Notes: generated by a model from the letters alone, not told the origin. A stretch of DNA of 7,118 nt from Bacteroidales bacterium (GCA_003451785.1 DMJL01000190.1:1-7118), one strand, 5' to 3'; counted from the stretch's first letter, positions 1-5,691 are shown. Numbers and translations: made by a program.

Positions 1-291
1 ATGAGGCAATTGCTCAATTTCAGAAAAAACAACCCCGTACTGCATTTTGGAAAACTACTCCATTTTGTGCCCGAAAACAATGTGTATGTTTATTTTCGCT
101 ACGATGATCGCGACCGTATCATGGTAGTTATGAACAACAATGAGCAACCGGTGGACTTAAGCATGAACCGATTCAAAGAAGGTTTTAAAAATGCAAAAGA
201 AGCCCAAAATCTCATTAGCGGCGAAGTAACTACTTCGTTCGATAATTGGAAAATACCCGCAAAATCGGCTCAAGTATTCATCATCAGATAA
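1..291 (+). CDS. C-terminal end of a GH13 alpha-amylase family enzyme (neopullulanase / cyclomaltodextrinase type), 5' truncated
   Basis: The 96 visible residues are the tail of a longer protein whose catalytic barrel lies upstream of the window; the frame is open at base 1, so the first ATG is probably an internal methionine. The segment NPVLHFGKLLHFVPENNVYVYFRY (about residues 11-34), followed by the strand-rich MVVMNNNEQPVDL, resembles the C-terminal beta-domain of Bacteroidota SusA-like neopullulanases and cyclomaltodextrinases. The protein ends on a hydrophobic strand (AQVFIIR). Family members hydrolyse alpha-1,4 bonds in maltodextrins, cyclodextrins or pullulan, commonly in the periplasm. 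No catalytic residue is in view, so substrate cannot be judged. The gene is followed by a strong terminator and is not part of the sulfur operon downstream. Other GH13 subfamilies remain possible. Confidence 0.8.
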   Translation: MRQLLNFRKNNPVLHFGKLLHFVPENNVYVYFRYDDRDRIMVVMNNNEQPVDLSMNRFKEGFKNAKEAQNLISGEVTTSFDNWKIPAKSAQVFIIR

Positions 292-365
292 GAATAACTG
301 GGCTGCAATAAACGCTGGCGAAGAAGCGCACGGCTTTTTGCAGAAGGCTTTTGTGAAACTTTGAC

Positions 366-425
366 AAACCCGACTCTATTGTATTGTGTTTTACACCATT
401 CAATAAGTCGGGTTTAACTTTTTTT
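366..425 (+). terminator. Intrinsic terminator after the amylase gene
   Basis: A ten-base arm at 366-375 (AAACCCGACT) pairs perfectly with 406-415 (AGTCGGGTTT). After one bulged C at 376 the helix continues with 377-381 (TATTG) against 401-405 (CAATA). An inner GTGT/ACAC stem (386-389 with 393-396) can close the loop. The hairpin is followed by a run of seven T at 419-425. It lies about 75 bases after the amylase stop and should insulate the sulfur genes from upstream read-through. Confidence 0.88.
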
Positions 426-431
426 CTGAAT

Positions 432-458
432 TTTGTCAAAATAATTTGAATAATTTTG
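432..458 (+). promoter_or_regulatory. Candidate Bacteroidota-type promoter for the sqr operon
   Basis: TAATTTTG at 451-458 matches the Bacteroidota -7 consensus TAnnTTTG exactly. A TTTG at 432-435 could be the -33 box, but the spacer is 15 bases, shorter than the usual value near 19. It is the first such octamer after the terminator and would give a leader of about 160 bases before the sqr start. A second weaker octamer, TAGCCTTG at 574-581, is nearer the gene but lacks a clear -33 box. The rest of the gene-free stretch 292-627 holds only the terminator and AT-rich leader. Confidence 0.35.
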
Positions 459-604
459 CAAGTGAATTTGCAATAACTCTATTCAGTTGAATTTCCGCTA
501 CTCCAAAAGGACAAAGTGGTTTTTTTTGATATAAAAACATATAAATATGTAGATATGTATTTTGTTTGTTTTGTAGCCTTGCAAATCAGGATGAAGTACT
601 TTTA

Positions 605-618
605 AAAACACAAACAAT
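605..618 (+). repeat. Shared leader motif, copy 1 (upstream of sqr)
   Basis: The 14-mer AAAACACAAACAAT lies 10 bases before the sqr start codon and recurs exactly at 2034-2047 in the leader of the tusE-like gene. In both leaders a TACTTTT(T)AAAAC sequence lies upstream, directly adjacent in copy 1 and about 20 bases further away in copy 2. It may be a 5'-UTR element that favours translation without a Shine-Dalgarno sequence, or a trace of duplicated leader DNA. Confidence 0.5.
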
Positions 619-627
619 ATCGTAGTA

Positions 628-1860
628 ATGAAGAAATTAGTAATTCTTGGTGCTGGCACAGGCGGAACGCTCATAGCCAACAAGCTCCGCAAGAAACTCC
701 CATCTGCCCAATGGCAGATTACCATCGTTGACAAAGAACCCGACCATGTCTATCAGCCAGGATTTCTATTCATCCCTTTTGGCATTTACGAGAGTCGGCA
801 AGTTGTGAAGCCGCGCAAAAAATTTATCCCTGCAGGTGTGCAATACATAGAATCGGTCATTGAGAAAGTAAATCCTGCTACCAATATTGTTGAATTAGCC
901 AATGGCACGCAACTTACCTACGACTACCTAATTGTGGCTACAGGGGTTGACATTGCGCCCTACGAAACGCCTGGGCTTGCTGGTGCGGAATGGCACAAGA
1001 GCATTTTCGACTTTTACACTTTAGAGGGTGCCACCCGCCTACAAACAGCCCTTAGCAATTTTAAGGAAGGCAATTTAGTGATTAGTATTGTGGAGCTACC
1101 TTTCAAATGCCCCGTAGCACCGCTGGAGTTTGCATTCTTAGCCGATTCCTACCTTCGCAAAAAAGGAATCAGAGAAAAGGTAAACATTTTCTACACCACA
1201 CCTTTGCCCGGTGCATTCACCAAGCCCAAAGCAACCAAAATATTGGGCGAGTTGCTCGAGAAAAAGGGCATACAATTGATTCCCGATTTCAATATCGAAG
1301 AAGTGGATAATTCAGACAAAAAACTTGTGTCGTACGATGGGCGCACAGTGCCATTTGACCTACTCACTATAATACCCGTGAATATGGGTGCCGAATATAT
1401 TGGTCGTAGTGGTATGGGCGACGATATGAACTTTGTGCCAACCAACAAGCACACTCTGCAATCGGTGCAGTGGGAGAATGTGTTTGTGTTGGGCGATGCC
1501 GCAAATATACCTACCTCCAAAGCAGGCTCGGTAGTGCACTTTGCTGCTGAGATATTGTACGAAAACTTCCTCTATGCAATAGAAGGAAAACCCTTGACGG
1601 CAAGTTTTGATGGTCATGCCAACTGCTTCATCGTTACGGGTATTGGTGAAGGAACCCTAATAGATTTTAACTACGATGTTGAACCGCTGCCCGGCTCTTT
1701 TCCATTGCCCGTAATAGGTCCTATGAAGCTGTTGAAGATAAACAGACTCAACTATTTGGGCAAGATGGCATTCAAATGGGCTTATTGGAACCTTCTCATC
1801 AAAGGAAGGCATATGCCCATTAGCACCAAAATGTCAATGAGCGGAAAAGAGACCGATTAA
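628..1860 (+). CDS. sqr: Sulfide:quinone oxidoreductase (FAD/NAD(P)-dependent oxidoreductase fold)
   Basis: This 410-residue flavoprotein probably oxidises sulfide to sulfane sulfur (persulfide or polysulfide) and passes electrons to the membrane quinone pool. The N-terminal Rossmann motif LGAGTGGT (residues 7-14) and the acidic end of the second strand (D35/E37) bind FAD; YQPG (42-45) is typical of SQR. The FAD-contacting GDAANIPTSKAG begins at G289. The protein has exactly two cysteines: C161 in PFKCPVAP and C333 in NCFIVTGIGEG. These match the redox pair of SQR; the context of C333 resembles the SCPLVTGY of mitochondrial SQOR. The C-terminal part (about 350-400), with aromatic and basic residues such as FKWAYWNLL, resembles the amphipathic helices that dock SQR on the membrane. 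No signal peptide is present. The start was chosen because the Rossmann strand begins at residue 3. The gene is followed by tusE- and dsrE2-like genes. The SQR subtype cannot be fixed by eye. Confidence 0.88.
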   Translation: MKKLVILGAGTGGTLIANKLRKKLPSAQWQITIVDKEPDHVYQPGFLFIPFGIYESRQVVKPRKKFIPAGVQYIESVIEKVNPATNIVELANGTQLTYDYLIVATGVDIAPYETPGLAGAEWHKSIFDFYTLEGATRLQTALSNFKEGNLVISIVELPFKCPVAPLEFAFLADSYLRKKGIREKVNIFYTTPLPGAFTKPKATKILGELLEKKGIQLIPDFNIEEVDNSDKKLVSYDGRTVPFDLLTIIPVNMGAEYIGRSGMGDDMNFVPTNKHTLQSVQWENVFVLGDAANIPTSKAGSVVHFAAEILYENFLYAIEGKPLTASFDGHANCFIVTGIGEGTLIDFNYDVEPLPGSFPLPVIGPMKLLKINRLNYLGKMAFKWAYWNLLIKGRHMPISTKMSMSGKETD

Positions 1861-2033
1861 CCACATTAGAAACTACAACTCTAAGCATAAGGCAAAATGC
1901 GCAAGTCTTTTGCAATGTTATAAAGAAGAAATCTATCGTTTCGTTGTGCAACATTCATGGAAAAAACTCTAAGCAATAGAAAACTTCAAGCACAAGGGCA
2001 TGATACTTTTTAAAACCATAAACGACTACTAAT

Positions 2034-2047
2034 AAAACACAAACAAT
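2034..2047 (+). repeat. Shared leader motif, copy 2 (upstream of the tusE-like gene)
   Basis: Exact second copy of the 14-mer at 605-618, 33 bases before the tusE-like start. The surrounding 219-base gap (1861-2079) also holds two exact copies of AACTCTAAGCA (1877-1887 and 1965-1975). ACCATAAACGA at 2015-2025 recurs at 2407-2417, overlapping the dsrE2 start. No TAnnTTTG octamer is present in the gap, so an independent promoter here is unproven. Confidence 0.5.
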
Positions 2048-2079
2048 CTGAATTTTTTAAAACCCAAATTTAAAACGAC

Positions 2080-2391
2080 ATGACACAAAGAACTTATGCA
2101 GGAATCGCCGTAGATGTTAACGACGAAGGGTATTTCACCCAATCCTCGGTATGGACACCCGAAATCGCGAAAGCCGTAGCTACAGAAGAAGGCATTGACT
2201 TAACGGACCGACACATTGCTGTCCTGAATTTCATCAGAGAAAAGACTGCGAAAGGCGAAGCACTTTCATTGCGCTCCATAGGCAAGTCGGGCATAGTGGA
2301 TGCAAAGCAATTCTATGAGCTTTTTCCGGGCGCACCCCTAAAGAAGGCCAGCAGAATAGCCGGAATAGCCAAACCAAGCAGTTGTGTTTAA
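2080..2391 (+). CDS. tusE: TusE/DsrC/DsvC-family sulfur carrier protein, single-cysteine (TusE-type)
   Basis: The 103-residue soluble protein has the DsrC-family layout: an N-terminal strand region (GIAVDVNDEGYF), a helical middle (WTPEIAKAVATEEGIDLTDRHIAVLNFIREK) and the signature tail YELFPGAPLKKASRIAGIAKPSSCV. Family members carry persulfide sulfur on the penultimate cysteine, here C102. The second cysteine of dissimilatory DsrC, eleven residues upstream, is a serine (S91), so the C-terminal disulfide or trisulfide chemistry of DsrC is not possible; E. coli TusE likewise has only the penultimate cysteine. Relative to TusE/DsrC, the stretch before YELFPG is about seven residues shorter. TusE normally acts in tRNA 2-thiouridine synthesis with TusBCD and MnmA, but the neighbours here (sqr and dsrE2) point to handling sulfane sulfur from sulfide oxidation, which is inference. 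The gene lies 25 bases before dsrE2, probably in one transcript. Confidence 0.85.
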   Translation: MTQRTYAGIAVDVNDEGYFTQSSVWTPEIAKAVATEEGIDLTDRHIAVLNFIREKTAKGEALSLRSIGKSGIVDAKQFYELFPGAPLKKASRIAGIAKPSSCV

Positions 2392-2416
2392 ACGCAAATT
2401 AAAAATACCATAAACG

Positions 2417-2920
2417 ATGAACAAAAAAGTGGAGCATCCTATAAGGAAAGTAATGATCATTTGCGCTAAAGCAAATCTCGAAGATGTGTATGCGGCCCTT
2501 GTGATGGCCAATGGGGCGGTGATGGAAGGCATTGAAGCCAAAGTGTTTTTTACCTTCTTTGGGCTGGACGCCATAACCAAGAAAAGGATGAAAAACCTGC
2601 ATACGGCTACCGTAGGCAACCCAGGAATGCGTATGCCCAATGGAATGGCATTTCCAACGCTATTGGGAGCTATGCCCGGTGTAGAAGCCGGAGTTTCGGC
2701 CATGATGCGCAGCCAGATGGACAAGCTCGACATACCACCCGTAGATGAGTTTTTAGACCTGATAACTGCCGGAGGTGGAGAAATCTATGCCTGCAAATTA
2801 GCGGTAGAGATGTTTAAGCTCAAGAAGGAAGACTTCACCGAACATGTGAAGGACATTATCACCATCGGGCAGTTTTACGAACTCGCAGCCGGCGAAGGAA
2901 CACAGATAATTTTTACCTGA
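2417..2920 (+). CDS. dsrE2: DsrE2-like (DsrE/DsrF/DrsH family) sulfur-transfer protein
   Basis: The 167-residue protein fits the DsrE2 family: a first strand KVMIICAKANLEDVYAALVMANGAV, then EAKVFFTFFGLDAI, a methionine- and glycine-rich middle (PGMRMPNGMAFPTLLGAMPGVEAGVSAMM), and EIYACKLAVEMFKLKKEDF with C126 at the position of the family's conserved sulfur-binding cysteine. It ends with a short FYELAAGEGTQIIFT strand. A second cysteine, C16, lies at the end of the first strand. DsrE2 proteins are described as persulfide carriers that exchange sulfur with TusA and rhodaneses; no tusA or rhodanese gene is visible here. The gap to the tusE-like gene is 25 bases and a strong terminator follows, so it closes the operon. 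The hydrophobic middle may contact the membrane, but I see no clear transmembrane helix. The exact donor and acceptor are unknown. Confidence 0.83.
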   Translation: MNKKVEHPIRKVMIICAKANLEDVYAALVMANGAVMEGIEAKVFFTFFGLDAITKKRMKNLHTATVGNPGMRMPNGMAFPTLLGAMPGVEAGVSAMMRSQMDKLDIPPVDEFLDLITAGGGEIYACKLAVEMFKLKKEDFTEHVKDIITIGQFYELAAGEGTQIIFT

Positions 2921-2939
2921 TTCCAACACGAATTACATA

Positions 2940-2985
2940 AAAACGGGCTGTATCCTACACAAAGATGCAGCCCGTTTTGTTTTTT
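2940..2985 (+). terminator. Intrinsic terminator closing the sulfur operon
   Basis: The arm 2940-2950 (AAAACGGGCTG) pairs with 2968-2978 (CAGCCCGTTTT). The stem extends inward by TATC (2951-2954) against GATG (2964-2967) with one G-T wobble, leaving a nine-base loop. One G and then six T (2980-2985) follow the stem. It begins 20 bases after the dsrE2 stop. Confidence 0.93.
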
Positions 2986-3100
2986 GAAGCAAACAACAAT
3001 AATCCTAAACGGAAAGTTGATTCGTTGATTTGTGGATTTGTTTTTAAGTTAGATAATGTAATACCAAAGACAATTCATTAACAATTCAATAAACTTTGCA

Positions 3101-3308
3101 TGGCGGAATTTGAACTGCCGCCCGAATTGTCAGGGCTACAGCCCTATTTCCTTTTTCATTTCATCCCCTGACCTAAAGGTCGGGGTTAAAGCATGATTTG
3201 TTAAACCCCTTAGGAGTGAGATGTTCATAGAAAATATCCACGAACAACCATTAAAACCCCGTAGGGGTGAAATAGAAAATCTATCATACGGAAATACAAA
3301 TTCCGCCA
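3101..3308. repeat. 208-bp segment bounded by 12-bp perfect inverted repeats (possible MITE-like unit)
   Basis: TGGCGGAATTTG at 3101-3112 is the exact reverse complement of CAAATTCCGCCA at 3297-3308. The interior is non-coding and carries four hairpins: 3132-3145, 3165-3185, an imperfect one at 3205-3217, and 3256-3268. The same right-hand end recurs exactly at 3866-3877, so the left end could equally pair over 777 bp. No target-site duplication is obvious outside the ends and no transposase gene is present, so mobility is not established. Confidence 0.5.
3204..3308 (+). repeat. Direct repeat of about 105 bp, copy A
   Basis: This stretch aligns end to end with 3772-3877, with about 19 differences including a single one-base gap; the first 70 bases are the best conserved. 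It contains two ACCCC-type palindromes about 51 bases apart, joined by ATGTTCATAGAAAA, and ends with CAAATTCCGCCA. Confidence 0.75.
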
Positions 3309-3425
3309 TCGGGATTTTCGACCCTGAAAGGGTCGCATGTATATAGAACTAAATCGCGCATCCAAATTCTTCGACCCCGTCGGGGTCGCACATACCATTG
3401 TTGTGTTTCGTTTTCTACAAACCTT

Positions 3426-3449
3426 CAACCCCTTTGGGGTTGGTTTTTT
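3426..3449 (+). terminator. Palindrome with terminator form inside the repeat island
   Basis: A perfect seven-base stem CAACCCC/GGGGTTG (3426-3432 with 3436-3442, loop TTT) is followed by G and six T (3444-3449). In shape it is an intrinsic terminator on the + strand. No gene ends just upstream, so it may act on read-through transcripts or simply be one of the palindromes. Confidence 0.45.
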
Positions 3450-3520
3450 GCTTTGCCGTTGCAATTCCTTCGCTGGGTGGAATTTGTAATTCCACCCCAT
3501 TTAATCTCTTTATTTTTCTT

Positions 3521-3546
3521 TCCACTTTTGCTTGATCAAAAGTGGA
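3521..3546. repeat. Perfect 10-bp inverted repeat at the start of a low-similarity block
   Basis: TCCACTTTTG (3521-3530) and CAAAAGTGGA (3537-3546) are perfect complements with a six-base spacer. No T-run follows on either strand, so it is not a canonical terminator. It opens a stretch (about 3521-3770) whose composition differs from the ACCCC-type repeats. That stretch ends with an AATGCC/GGCATT hairpin (3739-3759). I see no gene in it; its character (TTGATCAAAAGTGG, then CAAGACGGCATTCGCTACGC) is reminiscent of repeated intergenic blocks in other Bacteroidota. Confidence 0.55.
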
Positions 3547-3771
3547 GCAAAAATCAAGGCAGTGAAAAAATCCTGACAAGACGGCATTCGCTACGCTAAA
3601 AAATTAAAGGTCGCACGAAGGTTTGTGCTTTTCTATTGGATTGGTGCTTTCGTAGATGCGTGATACCCGCTTTGCTCCCCCTGCGACTGCAAATTTTTTT
3701 AACGCTCCGCTCTCTGGTCTTGTTACCATGATTTTTTCAATGCCGGAAGAAAAGGCATTATAGGCTTTTGC

Positions 3772-3877
3772 AACCCCGTAGGGGTGTAATGTTCATAGAA
3801 AAACATCCACCAACAACCTTTAAAACCCCGAAGGGGTGAAATAGAGTATATATTTGGGGGAATTTCAAATTCCGCCA
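3772..3877 (+). repeat. Direct repeat of about 105 bp, copy B
   Basis: Second copy of 3204-3308, 568 bases downstream in the same orientation, at roughly four-fifths identity by hand alignment. Its two palindromes (3773-3785 and 3825-3837) are both perfect, whereas the first palindrome of copy A has a mismatch. Confidence 0.75.
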
Positions 3878-3986
3878 AACTGGTGATCCTATCTTGTCAT
3901 CCTGACCGAAGGGACGGATCCCTTTTGCATCGGGATTGTAAATTTTGCCTAAGAAGCTTTAACACTCCTCCGTTGCAATGAATTTG

Positions 3987-3994
3987 TAATTTTG
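3987..3994 (+). promoter_or_regulatory. Candidate -7 promoter element for the glycosyltransferase gene
   Basis: TAATTTTG matches TAnnTTTG exactly and lies 55 bases before the start codon at 4049. No TTG is correctly spaced upstream for a -33 box. The octamer lies inside an AATTTGTAATTTTGCCTA stretch whose TTGTAA..TTTTGCCTA pattern also occurs near 3936-3950, so it could be incidental to the repeats. Confidence 0.3.
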
Positions 3995-4048
3995 CCTACA
4001 ATGTTTTTATGCATAACCAAAAGACAGAAAATCTAATTCGTTATTCAA

Positions 4049-5077
4049 ATGAATATGCCAAAGGTAGCGGTGGTTGTATTAAATTGGAATGGGAAAGGGC
4101 ATCTTGCGCAATTTCTCCCCTCGGTTGCAGCCCATCTGCCTGAGTATGCCCAATTGTATGTGGCCGACAATGCATCAACAGATGGAAGTTTAGACTTCAT
4201 TGCTGAGTTTTTTCCTATGGCGCATGTGGTAAAGTTAGAATCCAACTTGGGGTATGCCGGCGGATACAATGCTGCATTGCGTAGAATAGAAGCCGAGTAT
4301 TTTGTGCTGCTCAATTCAGATGTGGAGGTTGTAGCGGGTTGGATTGAACCTGTAATAGATTTCATGGAGCATAACTCTCAAATCGCAGCTGCTCAGCCAA
4401 AAATATTGTCGTTTCTTGAAAGAGACAGCTTTGAATATGCAGGAGCCTCTGGTGGTTTTATCGACTTTTTGGGCTTCCCTTTTTGTAGGGGCAGAATTTT
4501 TGACCACTTAGAGCAAGATGAAGGGCAATACAATGCTTCCATTACGGTAAATTGGGCAACCGGGGCTTGTTTGTTTGTAAAGGCTGCTGCTTTTTGGCAA
4601 GTGGGGGGCTTCGACGAGCGATTTTTTGCCCACATGGAGGAGATTGACCTTTGTTGGCGTCTGCAGCGCGTCGGATATCGAATAGGGGCGGTTCCTAAGG
4701 CAACGGTATATCACTTGGGAGGGGGCACCCTCAGTACTACCAATCCTAAGAAAACCTTTCTCAACTTTCGGAACAGCCTTTGGTTGATGGCAAAAAATTG
4801 GCCGGCTCCCTATTTCTATTCCCTTATTTTGCCAAGGTTGATGCTCGATGGTGTTGCTTCACTCAAATTTTTGTTAGAAGGAAATTTTGCCGGTATTTTC
4901 GCTATCGAAAAAGCCCATTGGTCGTTCTTGAACAAGGTGGTAGCCATGCGTCGCCATGCACCAGCATGGAACGCGAAACTTCCGAATGGAGTACTTAAAG
5001 GTAGCATAGTGCTACGCTACTTCATGAAAAAGCAAAAACGGTTTTCCCAACTCGATGGGAATCTGTTTGTGGAATAG
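4049..5077 (+). CDS. Family 2 glycosyltransferase (GT-A fold, rhamnosyltransferase-like)
   Basis: The 342-residue protein has a complete GT2 domain. It opens with VAVVVLNWNGKGHL (residues 6-19), a nucleotide-binding DNASTDGS at 40-47, SNLGYAGGYNAAL at 65-77, and NSDVEV at 89-94 with D91 as the metal-binding DXD-type aspartate. HMEEIDLCWR at 195-204 is the acceptor-side ED motif that supplies the catalytic base, and YHLGGGT follows at 221-227. Such enzymes transfer a sugar (often rhamnose) from a nucleotide donor to a polysaccharide or lipid-linked acceptor on the cytoplasmic side of the membrane. The C-terminal 90 residues are basic and hydrophobic, with no certain transmembrane helix. A start at M3 (4055) is equally possible. 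The gene stands alone, away from any polysaccharide cluster, between the repeat island and a convergent aroQ 14 bases away. Donor and acceptor are unknown. Confidence 0.9.
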   Translation: MNMPKVAVVVLNWNGKGHLAQFLPSVAAHLPEYAQLYVADNASTDGSLDFIAEFFPMAHVVKLESNLGYAGGYNAALRRIEAEYFVLLNSDVEVVAGWIEPVIDFMEHNSQIAAAQPKILSFLERDSFEYAGASGGFIDFLGFPFCRGRIFDHLEQDEGQYNASITVNWATGACLFVKAAAFWQVGGFDERFFAHMEEIDLCWRLQRVGYRIGAVPKATVYHLGGGTLSTTNPKKTFLNFRNSLWLMAKNWPAPYFYSLILPRLMLDGVASLKFLLEGNFAGIFAIEKAHWSFLNKVVAMRRHAPAWNAKLPNGVLKGSIVLRYFMKKQKRFSQLDGNLFVE

Positions 5078-5091
5078 CACAGACCGATTGT

Positions 5092-5514
5092 TTATGCCGG
5101 TTTTCTGAAACTCTCAATGGCAAGGCGATAGCTATCCAAACCGAAACCTCCTATTGTGCCGGCGCAATAGGGTCCTATGATGGACTTATGCCTAAACTCT
5201 TCTCTAGCAAAAATATTAGAAATATGCACCTCCACCACGGGTGCCGAAACAGCCATTATGGCGTCGGCAATGGCTACACTGGTATGGGTATAACCGCCCG
5301 CATTCAGCACAATGCCTTGATAATGAAAGCCAGTTTGCTGTATCTTGCTCACAATCTCGCCCTCCAGATTGCTTTGAAAATATTCCAGTTCTACTTCGGG
5401 CAACCACGATTGTAGTTTTAGAAAATAGTCGGCAAAAAATGCATTGCCGTAAATCGATGGTTCTCGTGTGCCAAGCAGATTCAAATTGGGGCCGTTTATG
5501 ATGATTATTTTCAT
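5092..5514 (-). CDS. aroQ: Type II 3-dehydroquinate dehydratase
   Basis: This enzyme dehydrates 3-dehydroquinate to 3-dehydroshikimate, the third step of the shikimate pathway to aromatic amino acids, in the cytoplasm as a dodecamer. The 140-residue length is normal for the family. The signature INGPNLNLLGTREPSIYG (residues 6-23) holds N10, R17 and the catalytic Y22. NAGGYTHTSVAIADA (71-85) supplies N71 and H77 for substrate binding. EVHISNIFAREEFRHKS (95-111) supplies the acid H97 and R108. The tail GTIGGFGLDSYRLAIE is typical. The start gives the usual MKIIIINGPN. The gene converges on the glycosyltransferase with a 14-base gap and no strong bidirectional terminator; only a weak ACCG/CGGT pair is visible there. 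It diverges from the riboswitch-receptor unit. It appears complete and intact. Confidence 0.96.
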   Translation of the reverse strand: MKIIIINGPNLNLLGTREPSIYGNAFFADYFLKLQSWLPEVELEYFQSNLEGEIVSKIQQTGFHYQGIVLNAGGYTHTSVAIADAIMAVSAPVVEVHISNIFAREEFRHKSIIGPYCAGTIGGFGLDSYRLAIESFRKPA

Positions 5515-5678
5515 TGTGTGTTAGAAGATTGTTGCAATTGTGTTTTTATTGCAAATTAAATGAAAAATACCTTGCCATATTCGATAACATACACGCAAAG
5601 CAAAGCCATTGTATATTTTGGGGATGATGGAACAGAGTCATCAGATTGTAAGCCGCGCGTTTTATAATGAAATTTATC

Positions 5679-5686
5679 TATCTTTG
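5679..5686 (+). promoter_or_regulatory. Promoter -7 element for the thiamin receptor transcript
   Basis: TATCTTTG is a perfect TAnnTTTG match on the strand of the riboswitch. A start site a few bases downstream would fall around 5690-5694, just before the first bases able to form the aptamer's closing helix. No TTG is well placed for a -33 box: the nearest upstream, at 5646-5648, is about ten bases too far. Most of the gap from 5515 to here shows only AT-rich sequence and the presumed aroQ leader on the - strand. Confidence 0.5.
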
Positions 5687-5691
5687 CCCTG

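Larger units (their letters stand above)
3101..3994. repeat. Intergenic island of short palindromic repeats
   Basis: The gene-free stretch between the dsrE2 terminator and the glycosyltransferase holds at least ten short inverted repeats. Examples with perfect arms are AGGGCT/AGCCCT (3132-3145), CGACCCT/AGGGTCG (3319-3335), CGACCCCG/CGGGGTCG (3372-3388), CAACCCC/GGGGTTG (3426-3442), GGGTGGAATT/AATTCCACCC (3475-3497) and three ACCCC/GGGGT units (3256-3268, 3773-3785, 3825-3837). Loops are one to four bases. Such units, including the TGTCATCCTGACCGAAGG stretch near 3895-3912, resemble dispersed extragenic palindromes that I recall from Bacteroidota genomes. They could act as RNA hairpins, terminators or recombination sites. 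Open frames inside it are by-products of the repeats. Confidence 0.8.

Noticed and set aside
1191..1617. Two open frames of 85-109 codons on the - strand inside sqr
   Set aside because: They lie antisense to a clearly recognised and intact SQR gene and encode low-complexity, family-less sequences.
2338..2733. A 131-codon open frame on the - strand across the tusE/dsrE2 junction
   Set aside because: It is antisense to two recognised sulfur-carrier genes and encodes no identifiable family.
3225..3500. A 91-codon open frame on the - strand within the repeat island
   Set aside because: Its codons read straight through the palindromes, giving recurring motifs such as PTPKG and TPTG, with no recognisable fold and no leader. 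It is a by-product of the repeats.
3204..3877. CRISPR array
   Set aside because: The repeats are palindromic pairs with variable spacing, the long repeats are only two and diverged, and there are no regular unique spacers or cas genes.
5078..5101. Bidirectional terminator between the convergent glycosyltransferase and aroQ genes
   Set aside because: Only a four-base ACCG/CGGT pairing is present, with a long loop and short T/A stretches, which is too weak to call.
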